Both the position numbers and the translations under genes were made by a program. Below the pieces are notes generated by a model that did no database searches, was not told the origin of the DNA, and saw only the letters and a program-made list of their open reading frames with translations. Shown here piece by piece: positions 28,548 to 38,284 of a DNA stretch of 64,000 bases. Position 1 is the stretch's first letter. The number at the start of each line of letters is the position of its first letter. The stretch is taken from the NCBI GenBank assembly GCA_910575835.1, contig CAJTGB010000018.1, positions 1 through 64,000 of the forward strand, given 5' to 3'. This stretch comes from Lachnospiraceae bacterium. GTDB lineage: Bacteria; Bacillota; Clostridia; Lachnospirales; Lachnospiraceae.

Positions 28548-29159
28548 CTAATGTATAGAACGAATTACTTCAATTCTGGAAATTTTTTCATTATGGAGTT
28601 TGGCGACACGGAGGCCAACATCTGTGAAGTAAGCGCAGGCGCCTACGCGGGGAACCTGATTCTCGGCTTCGAGGGAGCGGATCAGCACGTCCATAAGCCT
28701 GTCGTTATTCTCATATGGGATGTTGATCCCAAGCAGAGTATTGATGGACTTCACTCTGGCGCTGGCACGGAAGATGATCGCATCGGAAATGTCAAATTCA
28801 CAGAAGAGATATTTCCTTGTGGCAAATAATACCGCGATAGCGCATACGCCGACCAAGCTGCCCCAGATGGAGGAGTGATCGGTGATGATCTGACGGGCAA
28901 TGGCAAACAGCAGCACCTCGAACACCGTATCGGGCGTATGGTAATACATCATGCGGATCAGCTCCACTCCGATGATCAGATTGAAGCAATTCTCCAGGAG
29001 GTCGTCGTAGTTGGGCCAGACCTCGAGATTGGGGATATGGATCAAAGATACGGCGATCCGAAAGCAGAGCAATATGATTCCGAGCGCAAGCATGACGGAG
29101 ATGACAAATTCAAGGAACTCAGTAATCTTTTTTAATATGTTGGCTATGACCTGCTGCAT
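28548..29159 (-). CDS. Membrane protein, PsiE-like
   Basis: This 203-residue protein has four hydrophobic segments in the first 110 residues (including FLEFVISVMLALGIILLCFR and AIARQIITDHSS), then a soluble tail. The pattern resembles the phosphate-starvation-inducible PsiE family, but similarity is judged by eye. It is 12 bp after the PAP2 phosphatase gene, which in turn overlaps typA, so the three genes form one operon. Confidence 0.55.
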   Translation of the reverse strand: MQQVIANILKKITEFLEFVISVMLALGIILLCFRIAVSLIHIPNLEVWPNYDDLLENCFNLIIGVELIRMMYYHTPDTVFEVLLFAIARQIITDHSSIWGSLVGVCAIAVLFATRKYLFCEFDISDAIIFRASARVKSINTLLGINIPYENNDRLMDVLIRSLEAENQVPRVGACAYFTDVGLRVAKLHNEKISRIEVIRSIH

Positions 29160-29171
29160 AGAAACCTCCTT

Positions 29172-30071
29172 CTATAACGGCTTATTTCGAGAGAGTAATC
29201 TGCTGAAAATACATGGATAGATGACAAGCACCCATAACACCAGTATAAAGTATTCTGACATTTTTGCCAAGATAGAACTTCCAAAGATGAGAGAAAAACT
29301 TTCTTTGATCAGGAGGGCGGCGGCAAGTCCGGCGAGAAGCTTGACGGCCTGGGTCAGAAGGCTGCCCGCGCGGGTATCAAAATTGATCTTCGTGCGTTCG
29401 GCGTACCATCCGACAGCGAAGCCGAAGCCGGCGCCGGCGGCTTTGCAGCAGTCTACGGCGTACTTAGTTTCTATGGTGCCGTTCTTAAGCAGCAGGAGGG
29501 AGTAAGCGGCAGTGGCAAGAGACAGACAGACAAGCGCCGCAGCGGTCGCCTTCAGATAGCGTCTGTCATCCAGCAATACAGTTTGAAACCGCCGGATGAC
29601 GCAGGCGACCAGAAGGGATAAGGCCATAGATACCAGTACGTCCTTCGGCGTGTGGCAGCCCAGATACATCCTGGAAAATCCGATGCTTAAGAACGCAAGC
29701 ACGCATAGGATCTTCGCCCAGATCCGGGAGGTGTGGAGGGCTAGGGGGAAGAACAGGCAGGTAGCGCCCTGCGTATGTCCGCTTGGGAAGGAATAGCCGG
29801 TGGCGCCTGGAAGCGCGCTCTTAACGGCCTTGAATTCAGGGTCCAGAATCCAGGGACGGGGGATCCTGAAAGTGATCTTAAGGGACTGGACGCACAGTCC
29901 GGCCGTAAAATACGTGAATCCCAGAAGGTAAGCAAAGCGCTTATCCGCGCACCAGTAGAGGGCGCAGATAACCGCTATGATAATAAGTTCCTGACCAAAA
30001 TAGGTGATGAACTGCATCAGTTTGTCTAAAAAGGGGGTGCGAAGCCCCGCTAACAGCCATAAGAATGTCAT
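29172..30071 (-). CDS. PAP2-superfamily membrane phosphatase
   Basis: This 299-residue polytopic protein has the three phosphatase motifs: KITFRIPRPW (C1, K-x6-RP), PSGHTQG (C2) and SRMYLGCHTPKDV (C3 with the nucleophilic His). Such enzymes dephosphorylate lipid phosphates, including undecaprenyl pyrophosphate. The start codon overlaps the typA stop by 4 bp. Substrate not determined by sequence. Confidence 0.88.
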   Translation of the reverse strand: MTFLWLLAGLRTPFLDKLMQFITYFGQELIIIAVICALYWCADKRFAYLLGFTYFTAGLCVQSLKITFRIPRPWILDPEFKAVKSALPGATGYSFPSGHTQGATCLFFPLALHTSRIWAKILCVLAFLSIGFSRMYLGCHTPKDVLVSMALSLLVACVIRRFQTVLLDDRRYLKATAAALVCLSLATAAYSLLLLKNGTIETKYAVDCCKAAGAGFGFAVGWYAERTKINFDTRAGSLLTQAVKLLAGLAAALLIKESFSLIFGSSILAKMSEYFILVLWVLVIYPCIFSRLLSRNKPL

Positions 30072-31894
30072 GATCTATTTCCTCGCTTCCGCATCTTAGG
30101 GTCTAAGATCTTCTTGCGGATCCTAAGAGTCTTAGGAGTAACTTCTAAGAGTTCGTCTGTATCGATAAAATCCAGCGCCTCCTCAAGGCTTAAGATCTTA
30201 GGCGGCGTCAGACGCAGCGCTTCGTCCGCGCTTGAAGAACGGGTGTTGGTCAGATGCTTGGTCTTACAGATGTTGACTTCGATATCATCGGTCTTGGCAT
30301 TCTGTCCGATCACCATGCCGGAATACACCTTCTCGCCGGGTCCGATAAAGAGGAGCCCGCGTTCCTGGGCGCTGAAAAGCCCGTAAGTGACAGATTCCCC
30401 GGTCTCAAACGCGATCAGGGAGCCGCTCTTGCGGTACTGGATATCACCCTTATATGGGGCATAGCCCTCGAAGGCAGTGTTCATGATACCGTTTCCCTTG
30501 GTATCGGTTAAGAATTCGCCGCGGTATCCGATCAGGCCTCTGGCAGGAATCAGGAATTCCAGACGGGTGTAACCGCCGTTGGATGCGCCCATGTTCTGCA
30601 ATTCGCCTTTGCGCTGGCTTAATTTGTCGATCACGGTTCCAGTGAATTCATCCGGGACATCGATGTAGGCGGTCTCCATAGGTTCCAGTAATTTGCCGTT
30701 CTCATCCTTTTTATACAGGACCTCGGCCTTGCTGACTGCGAATTCATAGCCTTCCCGGCGCATATTCTCGATCAGTACGGACAGATGCAGTTCCCCGCGT
30801 CCCGACACCTTGAAGCTGTCCGTGCTGTCGGATTCTTCCACACGGAGGCTCACGTCTGTATTCAGTTCCCGGAACAGACGGTCGCGCAGATGGCGGGAGG
30901 TGACGTATTTGCCTTCCAGTCCGGCAAACGGGCTGTCGTTGACGATAAACTGCATAGCTATAGTAGGTTCGGAGATCTTCTGGAACGGTATCGCCTTAGG
31001 ATTCTCCGGCGAGCAGATGGTATCGCCGATAGAGATATCAGAGATACCGGAAATGGCGACGATGGAGCCGATGGAGGCTTCTTTTACATCGACCTTGTTC
31101 AGCCCGTCGAATTCATACAGCTTGCTTATGCGAACCTTCTCCTGGCGGGACGGGTCGTGATCATTGACGACGATCGCATCCATGCCGACACGGATCGTAC
31201 CGTTATCCACCTTCCCGATGCCGATCCGTCCCACATATTCATTATAATCTATGGTGCTGATCAATACCTGGGTATCTGCGTCCGGGTCGCCTTCCGGGGC
31301 GGGGATATATTCAAGGATCGTCTCAAAGAGCGGCTTCATATCCCGTTCTTCATCTGTAAGGTCCAGTACGGCGACGCCGGCCTTGGCGGACGCATAGACG
31401 AACGGGCAGTCTAACTGATCGTCCGAGGCGTCCAGATCCATGAACAGCTCCAGCACTTCGTCGATCACTTCGTCGGGCCTTGCCTCAGGACGGTCGATCT
31501 TGTTGATGCATACGATGACCGGAAGGCTTAGTTCCAGCGCTTTTCTTAAGACGAATTTGGTCTGGGGCATGGCGCCTTCAAAGGCGTCTACCACAAGGAC
31601 CACGCCGTTCACCATCTTAAGGACACGCTCGACCTCGCCGCCGAAGTCCGCATGGCCGGGGGTGTCGATAATGTTGATCTTCGTTCCGTTATAATAGACA
31701 GCGGTGTTCTTAGAGAGAATCGTGATGCCGCGCTCGCGCTCGATATCGTTGGAGTCCATGACCCGCTCCTCTACCGCCTGATTCTCCCGGAACACTCCGC
31801 TTTGTTTTAACAATTCATCCACCAGGGTCGTCTTCCCATGGTCTACATGCGCAATGATCGCAATGTTTCTTACATCCTCACGTGTTGTCTTCAT
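30068..31894 (-). CDS. typA: Translational GTPase TypA/BipA
   Basis: This 608-residue ribosome-associated GTPase has G1 [10 protein letters not shown]3 DTPGHADFG and G4 NKIDRPEA. Domains II and III and the TypA C-terminal region ([16 protein letters not shown]) follow. I use [13 protein letters not shown] at 31894, the usual family start, rather than the ATG ten codons upstream. It acts in ribosome assembly and stress. Followed by the PAP2 gene with a 4-bp overlap. Confidence 0.95.
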   Translation of the reverse strand: MKTTREDVRNIAIIAHVDHGKTTLVDELLKQSGVFRENQAVEERVMDSNDIERERGITILSKNTAVYYNGTKINIIDTPGHADFGGEVERVLKMVNGVVLVVDAFEGAMPQTKFVLRKALELSLPVIVCINKIDRPEARPDEVIDEVLELFMDLDASDDQLDCPFVYASAKAGVAVLDLTDEERDMKPLFETILEYIPAPEGDPDADTQVLISTIDYNEYVGRIGIGKVDNGTIRVGMDAIVVNDHDPSRQEKVRISKLYEFDGLNKVDVKEASIGSIVAISGISDISIGDTICSPENPKAIPFQKISEPTIAMQFIVNDSPFAGLEGKYVTSRHLRDRLFRELNTDVSLRVEESDSTDSFKVSGRGELHLSVLIENMRREGYEFAVSKAEVLYKKDENGKLLEPMETAYIDVPDEFTGTVIDKLSQRKGELQNMGASNGGYTRLEFLIPARGLIGYRGEFLTDTKGNGIMNTAFEGYAPYKGDIQYRKSGSLIAFETGESVTYGLFSAQERGLLFIGPGEKVYSGMVIGQNAKTDDIEVNICKTKHLTNTRSSSADEALRLTPPKILSLEEALDFIDTDELLEVTPKTLRIRKKILDPKMRKRGNRS

Positions 31895-32087
31895 ATTAAT
31901 ATCATCATCCTTTTCTCTTATCATCCATTTTTATTCATCCGTTAGTTTACCATATTTTATAAAATTTACAAGTATTTTGGTTCTAAAATGGGAACTTGCC
32001 TCATAAACTATGTAATGACCCTGCAAAATGATGCAGGAATGCCTGACAACTTAAAATACGATTCAGAGGAAGGGAGATTGTAAGATT

Positions 32088-32717
32088 ATGTCAGATAAGA
32101 TTATTGAAAACAACCAGGTGACTATCATGGGAGAGATCGCGTCCCCGTTTATTTTCAGCCATGAAGTATACGGAGAGGGATTCTATATGGTGGATGTACA
32201 TGTTAAGCGCCTAAGCAATTCGGAGGACAACATTCCGCTGATGATCTCAGAGCGGCTGATCGATGTATCGCAGGATTATACCGGAGAGTTCATCATGGTG
32301 AGCGGGCAGTTCCGTTCCTACAACCGACATGACGAGCAGAAGAACCGGCTTGTGCTGTCCGTGTTCGTGCGGGAAGTGGAATTCATTGAGGAAGAGCTGG
32401 ACGGGGCGAAGACGAACAACATATTCCTGGACGGCTACATATGCAAGCTGCCCGTCTACCGGAAGACGCCGCTTGGCAGGGAGATCGCGGACCTTCTGCT
32501 TGCCGTGAACAGGCCTTATGGGAAATCAGACTACATACCGTGCATCTGCTGGGGAAGGAACGCAAGGTTTGCGTCGGGCTTTGAGGTGGGTGAACATGTT
32601 CAGATCATCGGGAGGATCCAGAGCAGAGAATATATTAAGAAGCTGACGGAGACAGAGACAGAAAAAAGGGTCGCTTACGAGGTGTCGGTCAGCAAATTGG
32701 AATGTCTGGAGGATTAA
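32088..32717 (+). CDS. Single-stranded DNA-binding protein (OB-fold)
   Basis: This 209-residue protein has two apparent OB-fold stretches; the second (IPCICWGRNARFASGFEVGEHVQIIGRIQSREY) has the SSB-type pattern. It lacks the acidic DDDIPF tail of the main SSB, so it is probably a specialised paralogue found in Clostridia. GGAAGGGAG precedes the start. Confidence 0.8.
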   Translation: MSDKIIENNQVTIMGEIASPFIFSHEVYGEGFYMVDVHVKRLSNSEDNIPLMISERLIDVSQDYTGEFIMVSGQFRSYNRHDEQKNRLVLSVFVREVEFIEEELDGAKTNNIFLDGYICKLPVYRKTPLGREIADLLLAVNRPYGKSDYIPCICWGRNARFASGFEVGEHVQIIGRIQSREYIKKLTETETEKRVAYEVSVSKLECLED

Positions 32718-32749
32718 ATAATAAGATGGCAAAATCAAACTGACTTTCA

Positions 32750-32778
32750 TTGACATCATATTTGATTGATGATAGAAT
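32750..32778 (+). promoter_or_regulatory. dapA promoter
   Basis: TTGACA (32750-32755), 17 bp, TAGAAT (32773-32778). The leader of about 55 nt is too short for a lysine riboswitch or T-box. Confidence 0.78.
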
Positions 32779-32840
32779 TTCTATAAAACAGACGAGTCTG
32801 CATGCAGCAGATATCATTATGAATGTCAGGAGGATTACGA

Positions 32841-33731
32841 ATGGCTGTTTTTAAAGGAGCTGGAGTGGCGATCGTCACACCGTTTAAAGAAGATGAGAGT
32901 ATTGATTATGATAGACTGGATGAACTGATCGATTTTCACTGTGAGAATGGGACGGACAGTATTATCATATGCGGCACGACCGGAGAGTCGGCCACGATGA
33001 CGGAGAAGGAGCATTTAGAGTGCGTAAAGTTCACGATCGAGCGGACGAAGGGAAGGATCCCGGTGATCGCCGGGTCAGGGTCGAACTGTACAAGGACGGC
33101 CGTCGAAATGTCCAAAGAGGCGGAGTCCTATGGTGCGGACGGTCTTTTGCTTGTGACCCCGTACTATAACAAAGCAACTCAGGCAGGGCTTATCGCGCAC
33201 TATACGGCGGTTGCGAAGGAAGTGAAGGCGCCGATCATCATGTACAGTGTGGCGAGCCGTACCGGATGCAATATCGAGCCGGCGACGGTCGCGGCTTTGG
33301 TTAATAATGTAGATAATATCGTGGGGATCAAGGAAGCTTCCGGCAATATCGGGCAGGTGGCAAGGATCATGGCGCTGACCGACGGCAATATTGACCTGTA
33401 TTCAGGGAATGACGATCAGATCGTCCCGCTTCTGTCATTAGGAGGCAAGGGAGTGATCTCCGTATTGTCGAATATCGCTCCCAAGGAGACTCATGATATG
33501 TGTGAGAAGTTCTTTGAAGGAGACATTAAGGGAAGCGCAGAGCTTCAGCTTAAGGCAATACCGTTGGTGGAGCAGCTTTTCTGCGAAGTGAACCCAATTC
33601 CGGTGAAGAAGGCGATGCAGCTTATCGGCATGGACTGCGGGGGACTTCGTATGCCGCTTACGGAGCTTACGAAAGCCCACGAAGAATCGCTCGCTAAGGC
33701 GATGAAGGATTTTGGCCTTAAGCTTGTATAG
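32841..33731 (+). CDS. dapA: 4-hydroxy-tetrahydrodipicolinate synthase
   Basis: This 296-residue enzyme condenses pyruvate with aspartate semialdehyde in lysine/diaminopimelate synthesis. It has GTTGESATM, the catalytic Tyr in TPYYNK, Arg in SRTG and the Schiff-base Lys in VGIKEASGN. ATG 32841 follows TCAGGAGG. dapB follows after 31 bp. Confidence 0.96.
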   Translation: MAVFKGAGVAIVTPFKEDESIDYDRLDELIDFHCENGTDSIIICGTTGESATMTEKEHLECVKFTIERTKGRIPVIAGSGSNCTRTAVEMSKEAESYGADGLLLVTPYYNKATQAGLIAHYTAVAKEVKAPIIMYSVASRTGCNIEPATVAALVNNVDNIVGIKEASGNIGQVARIMALTDGNIDLYSGNDDQIVPLLSLGGKGVISVLSNIAPKETHDMCEKFFEGDIKGSAELQLKAIPLVEQLFCEVNPIPVKKAMQLIGMDCGGLRMPLTELTKAHEESLAKAMKDFGLKLV

Positions 33732-33762
33732 GAGAAAGCGTTACTGTTAAGGAGGACGAAAG

Positions 33763-34521
33763 ATGGTACGTGCGGTCATGCATGGATGCAACGGCAAGAT
33801 GGGGCAGGTGATCACGGGTCTCATTAAAGCCGATGAGGGGATCGAATTAGTAGCGGGAATTGACACGTATACGGGGATTCAGAATGATTACCCGGTGTTT
33901 GAGAATATAGAACAGTGCGATGTCCAGGCGGATGTCATCATTGATTTTTCGAATGCGGGAGCAGTAGATGCGCTGCTTGGGTATTGTGCCGGCAGACAGG
34001 TTCCGGTCGTCTTATGTACGACGGGACTTTCCGAAGAGCAGTTGGAGAAGGTAAGAGAGGCGTCGAAGAAGACGGCGGTCTTGAAGTCAGCCAATATGTC
34101 TCTTGGGATCAATCTTCTGATGAAGCTGCTCAAAGACGCGGCCAAGGTACTTGGACCGGCAGGATTCGATATTGAGCTGGTAGAGAAGCACCATAATCAG
34201 AAGGTAGACGCGCCGAGCGGGACAGCCCTTGCGCTGGCGGATTCCATCAATGAGGCGGTGGACGGAGGATATGAATATGTCTATGACCGGAGCCAGGTGC
34301 GCAGGAAGCGGGAGAAGAAGGAACTGGGGATCTCGGCGGTCCGCGGCGGAACCATTGTGGGCGACCATGAGGTGATCTTCGCGGGAGCGGACGAGGTCAT
34401 AGAATTTAAGCACACGGCATATTCTAAGGCGGTTTTCGGCAAAGGGGCGGTGGAGGCCGCGAAGTTTTTGGCAGGCAAGCCGGCCGGAATATATGATATG
34501 TCGGATGTGATTCAATTTTAG
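33763..34521 (+). CDS. dapB: 4-hydroxy-tetrahydrodipicolinate reductase
   Basis: This 252-residue NAD(P)H-dependent reductase performs the step after DapA. The nucleotide motif is GCNGKMGQVI near residue 8. The substrate motif EKHHNQKVDAPSGTAL is intact. AAGGAGG precedes the ATG. In operon with dapA. Confidence 0.96.
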   Translation: MVRAVMHGCNGKMGQVITGLIKADEGIELVAGIDTYTGIQNDYPVFENIEQCDVQADVIIDFSNAGAVDALLGYCAGRQVPVVLCTTGLSEEQLEKVREASKKTAVLKSANMSLGINLLMKLLKDAAKVLGPAGFDIELVEKHHNQKVDAPSGTALALADSINEAVDGGYEYVYDRSQVRRKREKKELGISAVRGGTIVGDHEVIFAGADEVIEFKHTAYSKAVFGKGAVEAAKFLAGKPAGIYDMSDVIQF

Positions 34522-34572
34522 AATGGACAGTGTTGTTCACTATGTGGATTCATTTACAAAGGAAGGATAGTT

Positions 34573-36525
34573 ATGAAAGAATTAGAAGTACGGTATTTGG
34601 AAAGACTTTCACAGCTTTATCCTACCATCGCAAAGGCATCGACGGAGATTATCAATCTGCAGGCGATCCTGAATCTTCCGAAGGGAACGGAGCATTTCCT
34701 TACGGATATCCACGGGGAATATGAAGCATTTTCCCATGTGCTTAAGAATGGTTCGGGAGCGGTGCGCCGCAAAGTCGATGATGTCTTTGGGAATACTATG
34801 AGTAGCAAGAACAAACAGGCTCTTGCTACTCTTATTTATTATCCGAAGGAGAAGATGGAGCGGATCAAGCGGGAAGAGGATAACATGGAGGACTGGTACA
34901 AGATCACTTTGTACCGGCTGATCAAGATCAGTAAGCGTGCGGCGAGCAAGTACACCCGATCCAAGGTAAGAAAGTCTCTGCCGGAGGATTTTGCGTATGT
35001 GATCGAAGAGCTTATAACGGAAAAGGCTGACGTCACCGACAAGAATTCCTACTATAATTCGATCGTCAGTACGATCATCCAGATAGGAAGGGCGGAGGAA
35101 TTCATCATTGCCTTAAGCGAACTGATCCAGCGGCTTACGGTGGATCACCTGCATATCGTGGGAGATATCTACGACAGAGGTCCGGGACCGCATGTGATCA
35201 TGGACAAGCTGATCGCGCATCATTCTGTGGATATTCAGTGGGGCAATCACGACGTGCTGTGGATGGGAGCGGCGGCCGGTCAGAGGGGATGTATTGCCAA
35301 TGTGATCCGTATCTGTGCAAGATACGGCAATCTCGATATCCTGGAGGAGGGATACGGGATCAATTTGCTTCCGCTTGCGACCTTTGCCCTGAATACTTAC
35401 GGGAACGATCCGTGTGACTGCTTCCAGCTGAAGGGAGATTCGGGACACGGCAAGAATGAGATGCTGATGGATATCAGGATGCATAAGGCGATCTCGGTAA
35501 TCCAGTTCAAGGTCGAGGGGCAGATCATCAAGAAGAATCCGGGCTTCAAGATGGAAGACCGCAATCTGCTCCATCGTATTGATTATGAGAACGGAACCAT
35601 AGAGATAGACGGGAAGACCTATGAGATGTTAGATAAGAATTTCCCGACTATTGATCCGAAGCGGCCATATGCGCTGACGAGAGAAGAAGAGGACATCATG
35701 AAGCGCTTAGAGCAGGCGTTTTTAAACTGCGAGAAGCTGCAGCGCCATATGCGCTTCCTGCTCAACAAGGGAGCGCTGTATAAGGTCTATAACAATAATC
35801 TTCTCTACCATGGCTGCGTGCCGCTGAATGCGGACGGAAGCCTGAGGAATGTACGGATCTATGGCCATACCTACAAGGGGAAGAGCCTCTATGAGATTCT
35901 GGAGAGCTATGTCAGGAAGGGATTCCATGCCCTTGACGCCAAGGAGAGGGAGAGGGGCAAGGATATGATGTGGTATATCTGGCTCAGTGAAGGCTCTCCT
36001 CTGTTTGGCAAGGACAAGATGGCGACCTTTGAGCGGTATTTCCTGGCGGAGAAGGAGACGCATAAGGAGAAGAAGAATCCGTATTACAGCCTCTTGGAGG
36101 ACGAGAAGGTGGTGAATCGGATCCTGAAGGAATTCGGCCTTTTGCCGGAGGGGACGCATATCATTAACGGACATGTGCCTGTCAAGAGCAAGAACGGCGA
36201 GAGTCCGGTCAAATGCGGCGGCAAGGTGATGGTCATTGACGGAGGATTCTCCAGGGCGTATCAGAAGGAGACGGGGATCGCAGGCTATACGCTAATCTCG
36301 AATTCCTACGGGCTGATCCTTGTTGCGCATGAACCCTTCGAGTCGACGGAAGCGGCGATAGAGAGGGAGAGCGATATTCATTCGGACAGCACGATCGTGA
36401 ACCGGGTGCTGGAGAGGAAGCTGGTGGGGGACACGGATGTGGGCCGCGACTTAAGAGAACAGATCGCGGATCTGGAGGTGCTTCTTCTGGCTTATCGGAG
36501 CGGCCAGATCGCAGAGCGGGTATAG
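34573..36525 (+). CDS. fbp: Class III fructose-1,6-bisphosphatase
   Basis: This 650-residue gluconeogenic phosphatase is of the Firmicutes class III type. It contains metallophosphoesterase motifs GDIYDRGPGPH, WGNHDVLWMG and INGHVPVK. Length and architecture match YydE/FBP of Bacillus. GGAAGGA precedes the ATG. It lies about 50 bp after dapB and may share its transcript. Confidence 0.95.
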   Translation: MKELEVRYLERLSQLYPTIAKASTEIINLQAILNLPKGTEHFLTDIHGEYEAFSHVLKNGSGAVRRKVDDVFGNTMSSKNKQALATLIYYPKEKMERIKREEDNMEDWYKITLYRLIKISKRAASKYTRSKVRKSLPEDFAYVIEELITEKADVTDKNSYYNSIVSTIIQIGRAEEFIIALSELIQRLTVDHLHIVGDIYDRGPGPHVIMDKLIAHHSVDIQWGNHDVLWMGAAAGQRGCIANVIRICARYGNLDILEEGYGINLLPLATFALNTYGNDPCDCFQLKGDSGHGKNEMLMDIRMHKAISVIQFKVEGQIIKKNPGFKMEDRNLLHRIDYENGTIEIDGKTYEMLDKNFPTIDPKRPYALTREEEDIMKRLEQAFLNCEKLQRHMRFLLNKGALYKVYNNNLLYHGCVPLNADGSLRNVRIYGHTYKGKSLYEILESYVRKGFHALDAKERERGKDMMWYIWLSEGSPLFGKDKMATFERYFLAEKETHKEKKNPYYSLLEDEKVVNRILKEFGLLPEGTHIINGHVPVKSKNGESPVKCGGKVMVIDGGFSRAYQKETGIAGYTLISNSYGLILVAHEPFESTEAAIERESDIHSDSTIVNRVLERKLVGDTDVGRDLREQIADLEVLLLAYRSGQIAERV

Positions 36526-36656
36526 TCGCATTTTTTAATGTTAAAAAATACCATGTACAATAAACTGTTTCAGGTATATTATCCTGTGTTTTGCAGATAT
36601 TACTAGCAACAAGTATTACTTGATTATTGATAATATACATGAAAGGGAGAAAAGAT

Positions 36657-37004
36657 ATGAAACAGTTGAAGAAAATGGTATTGATCCTTATGTGCACAGG
36701 CACCATGCTTGGCATGACGGCCTGCGGAAGCAATGATGCAGATGATAATGCGGCCAACAACAATGCGGCGACTGATAACAATGACAACGCTGCCAATAAC
36801 AATAAGGATAACGGCAGCGGCACAAACGGCGCTACCGACGGTACGGACCGCAACGGCAATGACAATATAGCCGACGAGATCGGCGACGATATCCGCGACG
36901 GCGTAGATGATATGGGAGATGCCCTGGACGGCGATAACAATGCCGATAATAACAATGCTAATAACAATAATGACGGCCGAAACGATGATAAGGTAAGAGA
37001 TTAA
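36657..37004 (+). CDS. Low-complexity Asn/Asp-rich lipoprotein
   Basis: This roughly 115-residue protein has a lipoprotein signal peptide: KKMVLILMCTGTML followed by the lipobox GMTAC, so Cys is lipidated at about residue 21. The rest is almost entirely Asn, Asp, Gly and Ala, very polar, with no recognisable fold. AAGGGAG precedes the start at 36657. It may be a surface spacer or ion-binding polymer; function unknown. Terminated by its own hairpin. Confidence 0.78.
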   Translation: MKQLKKMVLILMCTGTMLGMTACGSNDADDNAANNNAATDNNDNAANNNKDNGSGTNGATDGTDRNGNDNIADEIGDDIRDGVDDMGDALDGDNNADNNNANNNNDGRNDDKVRD

Positions 37005-37015
37005 CCATATTTCTT

Positions 37016-37063
37016 AAAGGAGCTGTTTTCCTGCGTGCAAAGTGCAGGAAGGCGGCTCTTTTA
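37016..37063 (+). terminator. Terminator after the lipoprotein gene
   Basis: A long stem with inner perfect TTCCTGC/GCAGGAA and outer AAAGGAGC / GGCTCTTTT parts, ending in TTTTATT. Confidence 0.75.
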
Positions 37064-37137
37064 TTGATGGAGGATTTTTTTCGGCAAATTATATAAAATA
37101 TACAGAAAATATTGTTAAAATTTCTCCAAACAAATGC

Positions 37138-37166
37138 TTGTTAATTAATTGTCAATGTGATATGAT
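37138..37166 (+). promoter_or_regulatory. Promoter of the fumarate cluster with overlapping Rex-like operator
   Basis: TTGTTA (37138-37143) and TATGAT (37161-37166) are spaced by 17 bp. The 18-bp TTGTTAATTAATTGTCAA (37138-37155) is an imperfect palindrome with the layout of Rex sites (TTG..AA-N4-TT..CAA). A second TTGTTAAAAT half-site stands at about 37112. Rex senses NADH/NAD+, so control of a fumarate-reducing pathway would fit. The Rex assignment is inference. Confidence 0.55.
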
Positions 37167-37292
37167 ACACATAGATGGCGGCAGAAAACGACAGATTATT
37201 CAGAGTTTCTGTAAGCCGGGTATACTGGAATACTTATACAGGCAGAACAGTATACTAGAATCAGTAAAACGCATAAAGAAGGAGAAGAAAAC

Positions 37293-38240
37293 ATGAGCTG
37301 CAAAGTCACAATCATTGGTGCCGGGAGCGTAGGTGCCACAATTGCGTACACATTGTCCGGTGAGGACATGGCGTCCGAGATCGTCATGATCGACATCAAC
37401 AAGGAGAAGGTAGAAGGCGAGGTTATGGATATCGAGCAGGGAACCTGTTTCAGAGATCCTGTAGCAATCATTGCGGGCGATTATGATGATGCGAAGGATT
37501 CTGATATTGTGATCATCACATCAGGAATTGCACGTAAGCCAGGCCAGACAAGAATTGAACTGACACAGACCAATGTTAATATCTTGAAGCAGATCACACC
37601 GGAGATTGTAAAGGCGGCACCGAAGGCGCTTTATATCATTGTAAGCAACCCGGTTGATATCATGACCTATGTATTCACGAAGATTTCAGGAATTCCGGAG
37701 AATCAGATTATCGGTTCCGGAACCGTCTTAGATTCCGCAAGACTTCGCTGCGGACTTTCCGAACATTTCAAAGTAGCACAGAGAAATATCCATGCATATG
37801 TATTCGGCGAGCATGGGGATACTTCCTTCATTCCATGGTCGGCGGCACGTATTGCAGGCGTTACGGTAGACGACTATCTGAAGATGATGCCGCAGCTTGG
37901 CAAGGAAGCCAAGGAGCTTGATAAGGATGCGATGCTTACTTATGTACAGAAGTCCGGCGGCAAGATCATTGCGAATAAGGGTGCGACCTTCTATGCGGTA
38001 ACCAGAGGCGTATGCAGATTATGCAGCATCCTGATGTCTGCCTCCGAGTCTGTATCCACAGTATCTTCTATGATGCACGGAGAATACGGTATCGAGGATG
38101 TGTGCTTAAGCACGCTGGCGCTGGTAGGACCAAACGGTATCCAGGGCAAGATCCCGATGGCGCTGACCGATGATGAGGTAGAAAAGCTTAAGGCAAGTGC
38201 GGATGCACTGAAGGAAGTTATTGCCCAGATCGAGTTATAA
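37293..38240 (+). CDS. mdh: LDH-fold malate dehydrogenase
   Basis: This 315-residue NAD-dependent 2-hydroxyacid dehydrogenase belongs to the lactate/malate family. The NAD loop is IIGAGSVGATIAYTL; catalytic residues are visible in LDSARLR and GEHGDTSF. The substrate-specificity loop reads SGIARKPGQTR. Lactate enzymes carry Gln at the position of Arg81 here, malate enzymes Arg. Together with the fumarase and fumarate reductase downstream, malate dehydrogenase is the better call, although automated pipelines may say L-lactate dehydrogenase. It opens the cluster; GAAGGAGAAG precedes the ATG. Confidence 0.75.
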   Translation: MSCKVTIIGAGSVGATIAYTLSGEDMASEIVMIDINKEKVEGEVMDIEQGTCFRDPVAIIAGDYDDAKDSDIVIITSGIARKPGQTRIELTQTNVNILKQITPEIVKAAPKALYIIVSNPVDIMTYVFTKISGIPENQIIGSGTVLDSARLRCGLSEHFKVAQRNIHAYVFGEHGDTSFIPWSAARIAGVTVDDYLKMMPQLGKEAKELDKDAMLTYVQKSGGKIIANKGATFYAVTRGVCRLCSILMSASESVSTVSSMMHGEYGIEDVCLSTLALVGPNGIQGKIPMALTDDEVEKLKASADALKEVIAQIEL

Positions 38241-38284
38241 GTTTATAATTTAAATTATTATTTATAGAAAGGACAGCGAGAACT

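Noticed and set aside
32779-32840. Lysine riboswitch or T-box before dapA
   Set aside because: The leader from the predicted start to the gene is only about 55 nt and lacks a terminator or T-box sequence.
37293-38240. L-lactate dehydrogenase
   Set aside because: The specificity-loop residue is Arg rather than Gln, and the gene leads a malate-fumarate-succinate cluster; malate dehydrogenase fits better.
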